Below are positions 41,901-55,864 of a DNA stretch of 64,000 nt, in pieces; position 1 is the stretch's first letter, and each line of letters starts with the position of its first letter. Location of the stretch: contig OY987266.1 of NCBI GenBank assembly GCA_963920665.1, positions 21,192,248 through 21,256,247 of the forward strand, written 5' to 3'. Both the position numbers and the translations under genes were made by a program. Source of the DNA: Straminergon stramineum. Taxonomy: Eukaryota > Streptophyta > Bryopsida > Hypnales > Calliergonaceae. A model generated the notes under the pieces. The model was not told where the DNA came from. It made no database searches and saw only the letters and a list, made by a program, of their open reading frames with translations.

Positions 41901-43080
41901 GTTCATAGGCCCATACTTTGAATTTTGATGGAATTACAATAAGACCTTAAATGAAAAGATTTATAAAGCTATCATTAATCAATTGAATTTATTTTTTTAA
42001 TTATGAAATTGATTATATTTACATTAATGTGAGTATCATTAGGAAAGATTTGGGGAAATAAAGGGCTGTTTTAGGCCTATATTCCATGTTGTTTCTACAA
42101 TAGTGAGGGCATGGTTGATTGCTGTCAGCTGTCATAAATACTACAAAATATAAATAAATTGGGGATCCTAAAAAAATTTGATGTGATCGTTGTCTAACCA
42201 CATCAACACTACTGCAGTGGTGCAGTTCATCAAGTTCCCCACTGCGAGGAACTTGTGGTCTTCTATGTTGCCCACATCTCATTTAGTGTAAGTCAATTTA
42301 GTATCTAAAATTGCTTCATATATGACTTAAATATATTACTATAACTATTCATATCATTATTGTAAAAGTTTTAAGAGACATTTTAAAATAATTCTATAAA
42401 TAAATTTTTACTAAAGATTTTGAATGTTATTACACAAAGATCATAATGTTTAACTATTTAATTAATGAAGTAATTTTTATAGCCTTTTTATTGCAAATTT
42501 TATTTTTTAATTTATGGTTTTGTTTAAAAACTATAGCATAAGAAAATTTTTATAAATCGATATCACATTTATACAATCCAAAAACTATTATAGCTAAAAA
42601 AAATCTCATGCTATTTAAATTTGAGTGATAATTATGAAACATTGATTTGTTTTATTTCAAAATTATGGTTGTAATATATTTAGCTTTTAATATTTTATTA
42701 TTAATTATAAACTAAGAATACATAATATCATCCAAAAGATTCTTTTCAACCATCATCTTTTCAAATGCCCACTCCTTAGCACACAACACTAAGTTATAAT
42801 GATGTCTCTTCTGAATACAGAATGACAAATTGCTAGAAAGTAGAAACCCACTTCATTCACTAAACAAATGAATGAATATTTTGATGTTTGTATTGAGGTG
42901 ACTTATTTGGTTAGCTCTTATGTATTTTTTAAACCTCTTCAACTGCAAATAATATAGAATAAAAATTATAACTTATATTTGTGTGTGCATAAATAGTACA
43001 ATATAATTTTATATCCCTTATCAATATTTGTACTAATATATTATATTAGTATTCCATAATGAACATATGGATTTTATAAA
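38901..43080. other. AT-rich intergenic DNA, nothing recognised
   Basis: About 4.2 kb. The minus frame at 42019-42282 starts with a GC-richer part (MRCGQHRRPQVPRSGELDEL) out of keeping with its surroundings and could be an exon fragment. The frames at 40620-41010 are unrecognised. At about 41340-41430 a loose series of ctaaatta / ctaatttagta motifs occurs on both strands. Nothing else was seen. Confidence 0.45.
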
Positions 43081-43090
43081 ATCACACTTG

Positions 43091-43095
<5 letters not shown>

Positions 43096-43129
<34 letters not shown>
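43096..43129. repeat. (AT)n microsatellite
   Basis: Seventeen uninterrupted TA dinucleotides, with a further short TATAT just to the left and ATATA just to the right. Confidence 0.95.
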
Positions 43130-43136
<7 letters not shown>

Positions 43137-45979
43137 AAAAAATTGGTTAAGATTTTAGAAGATAGGTAGAAAATATTAAATGTTTTATTTTTTTAATTGA
43201 GTAGAAAAAGGGACAAGTAGTGATTGCCTCTTTTGAGTCTATTGTAAATCAATCCAATTAACATTATACATTAATTGTATATAAGCATATTTCTTCAAAA
43301 TTTGAATACAACTCTAGAATAATAAAATGATGGTGGAATTCAAAATCTTAATTGAAAAAAATCTTTTTTTTATGTTTTTCAATCAAATTCATTTATTTTA
43401 TTTTTTTATAAACATGTGACCTTCTTTAGGTATAAAAACAAGTATAAATAAAGAAAATTATATTATTTTGAAATTTTGATATTGATTGATAAGTAGTTCC
43501 TTCACCACATTTGATCATTGATCAAAACTTGCACAAGGGTAGTCTTATAGGGTGATAAGACTAAAAATTCAAAACCTTACAAAGTTATAATGTTTATTCT
43601 ACAGAATGTTAAAAAGTAATAATTATTAAAACATAACATTAAGAACTATGTAAAATATAGAATTATTTTTAATCATACTATATTTTATAAGTTATTGTTT
43701 TCATTTATTTGATGGATTGATAGATTAATGATTGTTATGCAATATTGTCAAACTATATTTTTAATACCATAATGAAAAAATATTGACAAATTTTAATAGT
43801 ATAATTATAGAAATATTACATCATTTTCTCTCTAGTTTCACAAGTATATTTGTAAGAATTGCAATCATTTATAGATTCATTCGCATAACCAAAATAAAAT
43901 TGAACATACTTCTATTAGCTTTCTACTATTGATATAAAGTTTATACCAAATGTTGAATATGCACTCCAACAACTATAAACACATTTAAAATACATATACA
44001 ATGCTCACTTTATTATACTTTTTACACTATGTTAATATGTATCTCTATAGTATTACATCAACATATTCTTTAATGTTTCTAAAATGTGTTTAAATGATTA
44101 TATCAGGTGTTATTTTTCTACACAAATTCCTTCATATCTTTGTTCACATTTGATTTAATGATTACAAACAACAAGTAAAGAAAAATATATTGTAGTGCCC
44201 TATATACTATAATAATTACAATTGTTAATATCACTTTCTCAAATAAAACATGAGATATCATATATCTTTTCATATGAATATGATGAAATAATATTTGTAT
44301 ATGTTTTCTTCATTGGTTAGATGATATCAATTGTGTTTTACATCATAGAATTATTTGTTGTTGTTTGGTATTAAACTCAAAAAGAATACAATGATAAATG
44401 CCAACAATGTTGATATGAATTCTATTGATACTCATATACCTTAGATTTATTTGAATTTTATTTCAAGATCTTCTTGTTTTATGTTCTTCACATCATCAAT
44501 AATTTTTGATAGAACATAATTAAGTTCTTTCTTGATATCTACTAACCCCACATATCTTTTTCCAATATAATTTAAAGAATCATTATAAATAATCATAAAC
44601 TTTGATTATTACTTTATAATATGTCAAAATATCTCTATATGGTGTCATTGTCATAAAGACTAGATAAAAATTCCTCCAATTGATTGCATTTTTCTTTGCT
44701 TTTTGTTTATTACGCTATTACAATAATTTGCAAGTATATTCAGAATAGTTAAAGACTTTTGTTGTGAAAATGCTTTGAAAATAATCTCTTATATCTTCAA
44801 ATACCCTTAAATCTAATTTCTAATTTCCTATCTTACAATTCTAAGTTAAAATATCTTAAAACTATCATAACTAACTTTGATGTATTGCATTGTGTAAATT
44901 AAATCTTGAATTTTTTTGAAATTTTGTTACAATGTAGATCAACTTATCATCTCCTAATACACCAAATTTCAATTTAATTCAAAATATAGTTCAAATTTGG
45001 TGGACATTTCTTTCATATTGACTTTTGCTTAGTTATTAATAGTTTTTACTTGCGGTTGATATTTTTGAATTGCTTATAGATCTCAAGTCTATAGAAACTA
45101 AGATTTTGAAATCAAATACAAAATAAGTGAAAAATGTAACCTCTAAATTTCATAATTTAATCACAAAAATTCAAAAATATTGAAGCTCTATTTTTCTATA
45201 ATATGTGCATCCGAAATTTGTCCATCCCAACTCTTTCTTCTTCATTATGTTTTTGTCCCACATGTCTTTAGATACGTACTTCCAATTTGACTTCAACGTT
45301 CTTGGTGCCATAGTGACAAGAGGTAGTATATGTTTCCTATGTGATACCTCAGGAAACTGAGCAACAACATTGGTAGGACATGTCTATTTGCTTGTGACTG
45401 TCACAACATCTATACTATTGGCTTAGGTGATACTACAATGCAGATTTAGAGGTTTGTGTAAGAAAAATTACAGTAGGATTTCCTACAAAAAACATTTCAA
45501 AATGGTAAATTGAAACATGATTTTAATTGTGAATGACTACATGTGGAGAAGAAGAAACCTTTTAGACTTAACCTACAAGTAGAGAAGTCAAAGTACTAAT
45601 TTGGAAATGTTCATGAGTGAGAAGGGTAAACACATGTTATTATTTTTAAGTCATACTATGCATATCTGATGCTTTTCTATAGTGGATGTGATTTTTTCAG
45701 AGAGCGTCTACAGCAACACATATAGTTCGACTTTGAGGCAAGGAATTCGTGAGACACATGAAGATGGTGATTAGAGTTTTTGTCATCATCAATGGAAGCA
45801 TATAATTTGTAAGTTTTAATCGCATATATTTTGCTATACCACTTTACGGTGTCCTGTTGTTTATTTGTACATATTATAATATGTTTTATTGAGTAGCTTC
45901 AAGGTGACGCCGTTCTAAAAGATGTATGACATCTATTTAAGTGGACGATTTTGCCTTAGAGCTTTATTGAATTCTAAGA
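43130..45979. other. AT-rich intergenic DNA, nothing recognised
   Basis: No frame of useful length and no repeat ends recognised. From about 45650 the composition becomes less extreme, approaching the open frame at 45980. Confidence 0.45.
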
Positions 45980-46459
45980 GTGGATTTTGTTTCTTACTTT
46001 AGAGTTAGAATGTCGAATTGGAGGATTTTTATGGAGTCGCAAAATCAAGAGGATGATTCGGAGGTAGAGTTAGAGCTTTCCTTGTCTCAGTTGCCAAATC
46101 AACTATTTCACCCAACGATTTCTTCACCATTGCGTTTTCATCTACGAGATGAAGTTGGGCCTTCTCGCTCGCTAAAGACACCTCGTGTGGAGCAACGTTG
46201 GCATGAAAATCTTGATAAGAATGCTCATGTTTTGGTAATCCTACTTCAAGTAGGATCTATTGAGCGAGACACACAAGATGTGACATTTGAAGTGAGTTAC
46301 GAAGGCTTGAACGAAGACCAATATTTTTGTATGATGAGGCTAGATAGAGAAGGCACCGGCCATCAACGTTGGTTGAAAGGGCCAGTGAATCCTCTAATAA
46401 AGGCCGAACGTGCAAATTATGTGACTAATACTATCAAGCGCATTCTCAAATTCTTGTAG
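45980..46459 (+). CDS. single-exon hypothetical protein, 159 aa
   Basis: This is the longest frame outside gamma-tubulin. Its GC content and residue mix stand out from the AT-rich flanks. The first Met gives MDFVSYFRVRMSNWR; the Met at codon 11 (46010) or the one at codon 18 (46031, MESQNQEDDSEVELEL) may be the true start. An acidic stretch is followed by LELSLSQL at residues 31-38, which contains an LxLxL pattern like the EAR repression motif of plant regulators. The C-terminal half is mixed and soluble-looking (YEGLNEDQYFCMMRLDREG, then PVNPLIKAERANYV). No signal peptide, membrane segment or known domain is seen. It could be a gene fragment or a capsid-like piece of a retroelement. No neighbour helps. 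Confidence 0.4.
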   Translation: MDFVSYFRVRMSNWRIFMESQNQEDDSEVELELSLSQLPNQLFHPTISSPLRFHLRDEVGPSRSLKTPRVEQRWHENLDKNAHVLVILLQVGSIERDTQDVTFEVSYEGLNEDQYFCMMRLDREGTGHQRWLKGPVNPLIKAERANYVTNTIKRILKFL

Positions 46460-49157
46460 ATGGAATAACACTCTTCTTTGACTTCAATTTTTACCTCCAT
46501 TTAGTTTGGGTTGGAAATCTTTAGTTGATTTAAATTTCAATGTTTTGGTTTTGGTTTTATTAGAAATTGCAAGATAGAAGAATAGAAGTGCTTTGCCTTT
46601 GGGGTTTAAACCTTTGGGATTCCTTGGCTTTAAATAAATAAATAGTAACTTATTTTTGGTAATTTCCTAGTGCCAATGGGGAGATAAGGAGGCCCATGTG
46701 ATGTATCATGGGCTGATTCCTCCTACCTTAGGGGTCTAAGAGGTAGGTTAGCATTTTCTACTTGGAGTTGAAGGGTTTCAAAGGGAAGGAATGATGTATG
46801 TGAATTAGGGAGAGAAAAGGTCGTTTTCGGATTGATGTACCTCATGGAGTATAGATTATTGAGAAATGAAACTTTGACATCAGATTCTTTGTACTCATAG
46901 ATTTCTAAAGAGTATTTGCAAGTGAAATTTGGAGTTGGGATTCAAAAGTTATTAAGGTTTGAAATTGTGAAGACCTAAAGACCTCCATTGAGAGGTTAGA
47001 GGCTTCCTCAGGTTATAATTTTTGGGGTGTCTATTTTCTTGCTTTAAGATTTAGAGGGTGTATTTTTGTTCTCAATATCTTTCTAAGAAAATATCACATG
47101 TCTTATTTGGAGTTTAGAGTAAGAAGTTATGGGGTACTAAAATCTAGAGTGAGGTTTGGACTTATTCATTGGAAGGTCGAGGCGCTACTTCTCATAATTT
47201 TTGGATAGTATCTTAAAATCTTGTGAAACTTTTATAAATTATAGAAAAGTGAGAGATCTTTTGAAATTGGTGTCAAACTTGTCATTTGGAGTCCTAGATC
47301 AAAAGATATTGAAGATTGAAGAAGTAGTGATTAGTTTGAGGAGGGGGAATAGGAGCTCTATTTTGCCTTCTAATAACTTTTGGACAATAGTTTGGATTGG
47401 GCTGAAATTTTCGGAGTGCTTAGTTTGTGCTATTAGCTTTCTAAATTGCTATAGCATTTATCGTTTGGTTTTCTAGAGCATCTGTCGTGCTAGTTTGAAG
47501 GCCGCAACTAGCGTAGAACTTATTTCCTTTATTTTCCATTAGGATTTTAAGAGTTGATATACGAAAGAGGCTCCAAGATTCAAGATTGAAAATTTGGAGT
47601 TCAAAAGTGAAAAGATTGAAGATTCGTGTGTTGTGGCTTGTGGCTTGTTGTTCTTGGCTGGATTTGAAGGCTCGTTGTTGTTCAATTTTGTATTGTAAAC
47701 CTGTTGCGAGTCATGGTTATCTAGTAAGCGCTCCATTTGGTGTTTGTGACGATGTAGTGGGGTTAATGGCCCACATGGTCGATCTTATATGTTGTTCCCA
47801 TCAGTGAAAGGTGCCTCCTGGTCACCATAGGTTTGAGGTTTAGGAGCCCATCATTCGGATAGTTAGCTCGTGTTTGATTATCCTATTTTACCTATTCGAG
47901 AATTTGTTTCTTATCACCCACCTTTACCTTTAATCCTTTTAGAACCACCCTAAGATAGGATAGTTGAAGATCGGGTGAAGATTCAAATTTCAAGACTTTG
48001 AAGACCAAGTGAAGATTCAAGTTTCGAGAGTCTCCATCTACACTCAGCAATTTGCAACCAGACACCCTGTGTGTTCCTTAAGTGTGCTTCTCTCTACTCG
48101 ACAACGGCCTTAATTATTAGACACTTTATAGTTTAGTATGTACATTTATTTATTTATTTTGGTATATGTGTTGTAAAGACAATTATTCTGTTTGTTAATC
48201 TTTAGTAGGGACTACACTCCTCAACAAATGAAGAAAACATCATGGACCCTAACATTTGAATTTCTCACTTTTAATGTTAGACGTCTTTTGTGAATTACTT
48301 TGCAAAGCAATCAAAAGAGGCATACTATGTCTATAGGTAGTGTGAAATTTTTTTTAAATTTTCAACGAGTTCATGAAAGTCTGTTCTAAAGTTGTTAAAT
48401 TTTTTTTCACAAAACCTCTATGATTTTTTTGGTCTTCTAGGTAGCACAATAATCTTATGTTTTAAGAAATTATAGGGTATCATAGTTAGCACTAAAATTT
48501 TATGTGTTGTGCAAGATGAAAATTGTCATCGCAATAAATGATTGCATTTCCACACAATCATTGCACATTTAGAAACTAACGCGGAGACTATGAGGAAGTT
48601 TAATTGCATTACTCATATAGTTTCAAACCTCTACTATATATACAAGCAATGTGAATACATGAATGTAAGTTCAAAAAATGTATCTGAACCCACTTGTTTT
48701 TCTTTTCAAATTCTCCTTATACAATGAAACCATCATCATTAATGTCACGCTTGTACCAAAAGTGTTTAGTCCATTGTTTTGTAATATAAGTGTGTTGTGA
48801 ATTGTGGATGTCCAATGTAGGATTTGTAGACGGTGAAGAAGAAGAGCCCTTGCGTACAACCTCAATAATGGTCGTTGTTGAATATGCAAGGGATGTTGCT
48901 GTTATATGCTCAACCTTCGAAAAAAGATATACAACTTCGTGAATTACTCAATAAAATTTAGGTGAGAATTCATTCTTATCTTCTTCCTCTCTTCTCTTTG
49001 TTCAACTAAACATGTGAGCAATCCATGAGTAGAACAACCATCTCAAATGTTTCGGACTTGTGTCATTGTGATGATGAGTGTCAATTTTCAATCATAGCAA
49101 GCTTAAAAAATAACTTTCACTAAAAAACCTTGTTATGTATTGTAAATCCTAAGGCTT
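46460..49157. other. moderate-GC, non-coding-looking DNA, possibly an old LTR
   Basis: About 2.7 kb with only short frames (47201-47476, 47586-47807 and others). The stretch 47750-48230 with its short repeated gtgaagattcaa motif resembles the non-coding part of a retrotransposon in texture, but no TG...CA ends, target duplication or coding domain was found. Confidence 0.35.
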
Positions 49158-49588
49158 TGTGAGTGTTTTAAACTCCACCCTTTGAGTTAAAACGTGCACA
49201 CGGGTTCTAACGGCCTGTTAAATCAATTTCATTAGGGTGTTTCTAATCTAAGTTCAATTCGCGCCTTCCAAGCAATGGACACTTTGTTTTTAAATATCCA
49301 AATTGAACTTAAATCACTTAAATTATAATTTTAAACTATGGTTAACTAAATCAAATAACTAATCAAATAACTAATCAAAAGATGAATTCAAATTAAAATC
49401 AATCTAACCTAACTTGTAGAATGTAATTTGCCCTTTTTAGAATGATAAAGCAAGTTAAATTTTGACTTCCCTAGTAAAAGGAATGAATGGATGAAATATT
49501 GATCCCTAAACTACATCACAACCTTCATCCATGCATTAAAAATAGTAAAACTAATCGAAATGAATCTAAATTTTAGGGTTGAGGTTTT

Positions 49589-52500
49589 TGTAAGTGTTTT
49601 AAACTCCACCCTTCGAGTTAAAACGTGCACACGGGTTCTAACGGCTAGTTAAATCAATTTCTTTAGGGTGTTCTTAATCTAAGTTCAATTCACGCCTTCC
49701 AAGCAATGGACACTTTGTTTTTAAATATCCAAATTGAACTTAAATCATTTAAATCCTAATTTTAAAACTATGGTTAACTAAATCAAATAACTAATCAAAA
49801 GATAAATCCAAACTAACATCAATCTAACCTACTTTATAGAATGTAATTTGCCCTTCCCAAAATGGTAAAGCAAGTTAAATTCTGACTTTCCTAATAAAAG
49901 AAATGAATGGATGAAGTATTCATCCCTACATCACAACCTTCATCCACAAATTAAAAATAGTAAAACTACTCGAAATAAATCTAAATTTTAGGGTTAAGTT
50001 TTTAGTTATGTTAATTACCTAATTTTAAGACTAAACCTAATTTGATTACTAATTAAAGAATTTCATCCAAATTGAAATCAAACTTCATCCAACCTTTTCT
50101 CACTTAAAATTAAAGTATTTTTTAAATGAAAAGAGGTTCTGGAATCTTCAAAAGATTCCCTAATTGATTCCTAATTTAAATGATTCCTTAAAGATTCTTT
50201 AGAAATTCTTTTTAATTATCTTCTAATCTATTGTAAACTAAATTTTCTATTCTAAATTTAGTATTTTTAGGGTTTCATGAAAATTCAGAAATTACCTTTC
50301 CAACAAGGTAAAACACTAAAAACTAAATTCTTAAAAAAATTATTAATGAATGAAATTTGTTTTAAAAAATCTAACGAGTTAAATTTCATTCATTAATTAT
50401 TTCTTAGTCTAACGAACAATTTTAATTTTAAATGTTAATTTTCTTTTCTAATTTTCCTAAAGGTTCCAATGGTTTTTTGTCAAGTGAGATTTTAATCAAA
50501 TTAAAAGAAATGAAATATGAGAATTTTAACGTACCTTTCCCATGAAGTGATCGATTGTACCGTCCTCGAGGATCACGAGGTGAATGGTTTCGTAGTATCC
50601 CGCTCCATCCTCCATTTCGCTAATTCATCACGCCATTTGAAATTAAACCTCGTTCGATGTTGTCTTTTAATTTCAATTTTTCTTTTCCTACTAATGGTTA
50701 TGGGATTTTATTAATTTTGGTTGTATTTAAAATAATTAGAAATTATTTTAATACCTCAAAACCTTTTAAATCCACTAAATCAAATCAAATCTAATAAATC
50801 CTAATTATTTCGTAATTTCCTAATCTTTCAAAAGATATTAGTTGGCATTTTGTCTTTATCCATTTGTCTTATTAAGCCTAACAAAACAAAACCTAACCAA
50901 AGCCTAGCCTTCTAATTCCTAAAAGAATCCTAATCAATGACTAACCAACAACTTAGTGAAGAGTAATTAGAATAAAATCAAATTCAAACGATTCTCACCT
51001 CATTAATTATCTAGATTCCTTTTCTTCTTCTTCTTCCTTTCGTCTCTAACCTTTCATTTCAACTTCTTCAACTCTCATTGTTTTTGGTGTTTTAAGCGTT
51101 TGAAGGAGAGTGTTATGAGTTGTGGATGTTCCTATGAGTACTCACTAATTATTGAGAGTGTTAGCTTTTTTATCAAAATTTCCAAACATTCAAGAACCTT
51201 ACCTTAAATTTTAATTTGATCCGCCGTTCCAATTGTTGGACTCCCAATCGTAATTCAGTTGCTGGACTTCTTAACCGATGATGCGGTTGCTGAACCCCGC
51301 TTGAGCTCCTCAGCCCCCTTTGTCTGCTGGACCTGCTTAGTTACTGGAACTCTGCACAGCCCTCCCTTGCTCCTTGCGACTGCCACGTGTCCCTTCCGGA
51401 TTGGCCGAAGCTCGCTCCCCGTTGGCTCCTGGTGCCCGGTTGAGTTGGCTCCTTGCCTGGTTGATCTGGCTTCCTCGTTTGATCAACTGGCTCTCTCTCT
51501 CTGGTTGAACTAATCAGTCCTTACCCCTGTTGAATGATAACACCGGCTCTGGTGTTTCGGGTTTGGATTTTTATCTAATCTAATTTTCGGACCTAATTAA
51601 CTCTAAAACTAATTAATTTTTAGGGAATTTTGGGAACTTCTTAACTTCTAAACTAACAATCTAATTTTTTTGGATTTTTGGGAAAAGGTTAAAACTAAAC
51701 AACTAAGTATTCTAAGCTAAAAATCTCTTTCTAAGATAATTTAATTGACTCTAACTAAAGGGAAACTAATCTAAATCTTGGTTTTCTCTAACTACTACTA
51801 AGGGTTTTATCAAGAATTCAAACTAAGCAATTTTTCCTACCTTAAAATGTTCCTAATTACTACTCCTGCAAAGCATTTTTCGAAGCATGCACTAAGGAAA
51901 TCTTCCCAAGCGTTAATTTCAAGTTTTTCAAAGTCAAAGCTTCGCCGTGCGGGGGCAACCCCAGGTATACACGGTGTCAAAGATCAAATTTTAGTATTTT
52001 GAAAGTCAATCTTTAAAGGAGGTACACATGACAGTGTTTAAACTGAACTTTAAAGATTAATTCTCTAAAATTTCCAAATATCCAAGTTTAATCACTAAAG
52101 GAGGTACGCATGACAGCGTTTAAACCGAACTTTAGCAATTAAGTCCCAATCTTCGTTATACAACGAATTTTGGGCAGGGGTTGGTTTAATAAACTTTTGG
52201 TAAAGTCAAGCTTCACCGCCTAAAATATATTAATACCAAATTCTGTTGTAATGAGCACAATTTGTTAGTATTCGAGAAATCTTAAACGAAAATAGAGTTT
52301 GGAGGTCTATCCCTTCCAAAACTCTCACAATTCAAAGAAAATGGAGGCTTAGCCTCAAGAACTTAACGAAATCAAATAGAAATCACTTTGAAGGGACCCT
52401 CTCGTCCTTCAAAGTGTGCAAATCAAGAATTAAAATGAAACTTAGGTCGGTTCTCGACCTGGATCAGTGCTCCAACCACGCCGGTAGCACAAAAGCAAAG

Positions 52501-54133
52501 GTTAGATATAAGAATGAGGGTGAGGGTACCAACAACCTTGAGGGAAGGGCCTTTTATACTCGCCCCAGGCCCCTCCCTGGTAAGTTGTCGGTGAAAAAAC
52601 ATTTACTTTTGATCCCGAGATATTTCCTAAACTACCCTAATGTAATTCCAAAATAATCTTTGTTTAATGGAAGAATTCTCTAGAACCCTCTCCATTTAGC
52701 TAATAAATCTTGGCTAAATCAAATTCAAGATCTTTTCCCAAAGATATTTCAAAAATAACCCTAATTAACCTAGATATTTTGCTAATTAACCCAAAGTATT
52801 TCTAAATTGTCTTTCTTTAAACAAAAGATGGATTGTTACGCAAGAAAAGAGGTCTTACCCAAATCCAATCTTCAATTTTCCAAAAGATATTTGTGAAATT
52901 AACTTTGAATTACCACTAATTACTATAAAAAAGTCAAATCTACTGCTGGACCCCTCCTATCTTTTAGGGAACAACTCCAAATTGAAAAATGATTGCGCCA
53001 TTGTGTTTAGAAGACCCAAATTAGCCTAGGGGACCCTCTACCCCCTTCTTCCTAGCCCTTCGTAAGTGTAAAATCAACTTACGGTAACTCCAAAGAAAGG
53101 TGAAAACTCTAACTTTTGGAATTTGTTTCTTTTGAGGAAACCATCTATCTAGGGTTACTTAGAAGGTTCGTGGGAGTAAGAAAAGACCCCTCATTCATGT
53201 CATTTGGACACCGCCACCTCCTGGTACGCCGGTCAACCCGCCGTAAAGTTGTAAATTCTTCAAAAGTCCACTGTCGTTGCCAATTCTGGTACCTGGGAAT
53301 GTCAGAATGTCTTCAAACTTTGTGGAACTCTTTATTAGCACACAACACACTATCCTAATTTTTAGTGGAATTTTACAGCAACATGGGTAATTCCTAGGAA
53401 TTTACGACCATGTTTTAAGGCAGTTGACTTCCCATGGAGTCATTGTATTGTTCCGGAAAATTCCGAAACTTTTTGGGTAGCTTCTAGGAAACTCCCAAAA
53501 CCAAAGTGCAACATTACATTTCACTTTGCACTATTCATAGGAAAGCTAAAATTAGCAATTCCCTTTTAATTTTCGCATGAGGGGAAAATTACTCTTGTAT
53601 CGGGGAATCTTGGAACAACCGGCTCCAATGTCGGCTCTTGGCATGATTTTAGAGTAAAAGCACCTTTCTTCATACTCCGGTCGCTCTCCCATCACTTTAT
53701 TTGCAGATTGGATAATTCTTCTATAAGTTATTTGCAAATAAGAACTTACCAATCCAAATTCTTTACAAATTGGATGGTGACCTATACTAGACTCTCTAGA
53801 CCTAAAATGGACTTAGCCATCTTGTCACATGCAATTGTAAGACTTAGTTTAACATGGACAACACTAGGACTGGCTAACACTCAAACCCTTAATTCTCTCG
53901 GAAATACTTAATCGACCTCTCAGACTCTCAACTAGGCATTAGAAGTATGAAATTTGAGTATTTTATATACTCTACACTTCTAGTATGACCCCTCACTGTA
54001 TTGGTAGGGACTTCTACCAAATACCACTCAAACACTCTTTTTATGCATTCTTGCATATAATTATGCTAAAATACTGACTAAAATGAAAAAAAAAGAAAAC
54101 CCTGAGTTCCAAGTGCCAACTTGAGGGCTCACA
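49589..54133. mobile_element. giant solo-LTR-like element, nested copy B (4545 bp, TSD gtttt)
   Basis: Starts TGTAAGTG at 49589, ends CTCACA at 54133, and is flanked by gtttt at 49584-49588 and 54134-54138. It is inserted about 430 bp into another member of its own family. It repeats that member's start (aaaacgtgcacacgggttct near 49620 as well as near 49190), which reveals the nesting. It carries the 82-bp tandem pair at 52015/52097, the conserved 80-codon frame at 52414-52656, and a short GC-rich centre at about 51215-51560. The frames 53116-53358 and 53708-53911 lie in repeat sequence shared with the other copies. Confidence 0.88.
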
Positions 54134-55553
54134 GTTTTTAATTATGTTAATTGCCTAATTCTAAGACTAAACCTAATTTGACCACTAATTAAAGAACTTC
54201 ATCTAAATTAAGATCAAACTTCATCCAACCTTTTCTCACTTAAAATAAAAGTATTTTTTAAATGAAAGTAGGTTCTGGAATCTTTAAAAGATTCCCTAAT
54301 TGATTCCTGATTTAAATGATTCCTTAAAGATTCTTTAAAAATTCTTTTTTAATTATCTTCTAATCTATTGTAAACTAAACTTTCTATTCTAAAATTAGTA
54401 TTTTTAGGGTTTTATGTTTTTTAAGATGAAAAATCAGAAATTACCTTTCCAACAAGGTAAGACACTAAAAAACTAAATTATTAAAAAATTATTAATGAAT
54501 GAAATTTGTTTTAAAAGTCTAACGAATTAAATTTCATTCATTAATTATTTCTTAGTCTAAACGAACAATTGTAATTTTTAATTTTTTAAATGTTAATTTT
54601 CTTTTCTAATTTTCCTAAAGTTTCCAATGGTTTATTCTATCAAGTGAAATTTTAATCAAATTGAAATTAAGAGAAATGAAATATAAAGAATTTTAACGTA
54701 CCTTTCCCATGAAGTGATCAATCGTACAATCCTCAAGGATCACGAGATGAATGGTTTCGTAGTAACCCGCTCCATCCTCCATTTTTCTAATTCATCGCGC
54801 AATTTGAAATGAATTCTTGTTCAATGTTGTACTTCAATTTCAATTTTTCTTTTCCTACTAATGGTTATGGGATTTAATTTATTTTGGTTGTATTTAAAAT
54901 AATTCCTAATTAATTAGAAATTATTTTAATACCTCAGAACCTTTTAAATCCACTAAATCAAATCAAATCAAATAAATCCTAATTATTTTGTAATTTCCTA
55001 ATCCTCCCAAAGATATTAGTTGGCGTTCTGTCTTTATCTGTTTGTCTTATTAAGCCTAATAAAACAAAACCTAACCAAAGCCTAGCCTTCTAATACCTAA
55101 AGAATCCTAATTAATGACTAACCAACAATTCAATGAATAGTAATGAGAATAAAATTTCAAAATAAAATCGAAAGGATTCTTACCTTATTAATTGTTTAGA
55201 TTCTTTTTATTCTCTCCTTCCCTTCGACTACAACTCTTCAACTCTTATTTGTGATTTGTGTTTTGAAGAGTTAAGTGAGAGTTTTATGAGTTGATGATAT
55301 TTCAATGAGTGCTCAATAATTGTTAAGAGTGTTAGCACTTTTAAAATTTCCAAACGTTTGAGAAACTTACCTTAAATTTTGGTGTATCCTTTCCAACTTT
55401 CAGTTGTTGGTTTTGCATAGGCAGTTGTTGGATTCCTGGTCGAGCTGGTCTTCCTGTCTCGTTTAGCTCCTAGTTCGTTTGTACTCTAGCTCCCTGAATT
55501 AGTCTGCACTCTGGCTCAAGGTTGTTCTATCAAACACATTTTGGGGTTCAGGT

Positions 55554-55864
55554 GTCGAGTTGTTCGTCTGACGTCGCGTGTCGTATAAGACGAGTGTCAC
55601 ATACACTAGACAATTTTGTCGCATAAAACCTTATCCTAACAATAGAGAGAATTTGAAATCTCCCTTTATTTATGATCCATAATTTAAAATGTAATAAGTG
55701 ATTATTAAATTGAGACACTTCAATAAAATGAAACTCAAATATGTAAAGATTGGAAATAGAAAGTGCTTTATTTGAAAGTCAACCTTAAAGTTGACTTTAT
55801 TAGACAGACAAGGGGGTCTACTAGATGTGTTGGACATTGTGTTCGTCATGTTGTCGAGTTGTTC
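55554..55864 (+). repeat. segment bounded by 12-bp direct repeats inside copy C
   Basis: gtcgagttgttc occurs at 55554-55565 and 55853-55864 in the central part of the outer giant element. The 287 bp between are AT-rich, unlike the GC-rich sequence on either side, and include a small inverted motif (cgtctgacgtcg / cgtataagacg region). It may be a later insertion or replacement. The repeats are too long for a normal target duplication. Confidence 0.4.

Noticed and set aside
43096..43129. CRISPR-like or functional array
   Set aside because: It is a plain AT dinucleotide microsatellite.
46460..48230. A complete LTR
   Set aside because: The texture suggests retrotransposon non-coding sequence, but neither paired ends nor a target duplication could be found.
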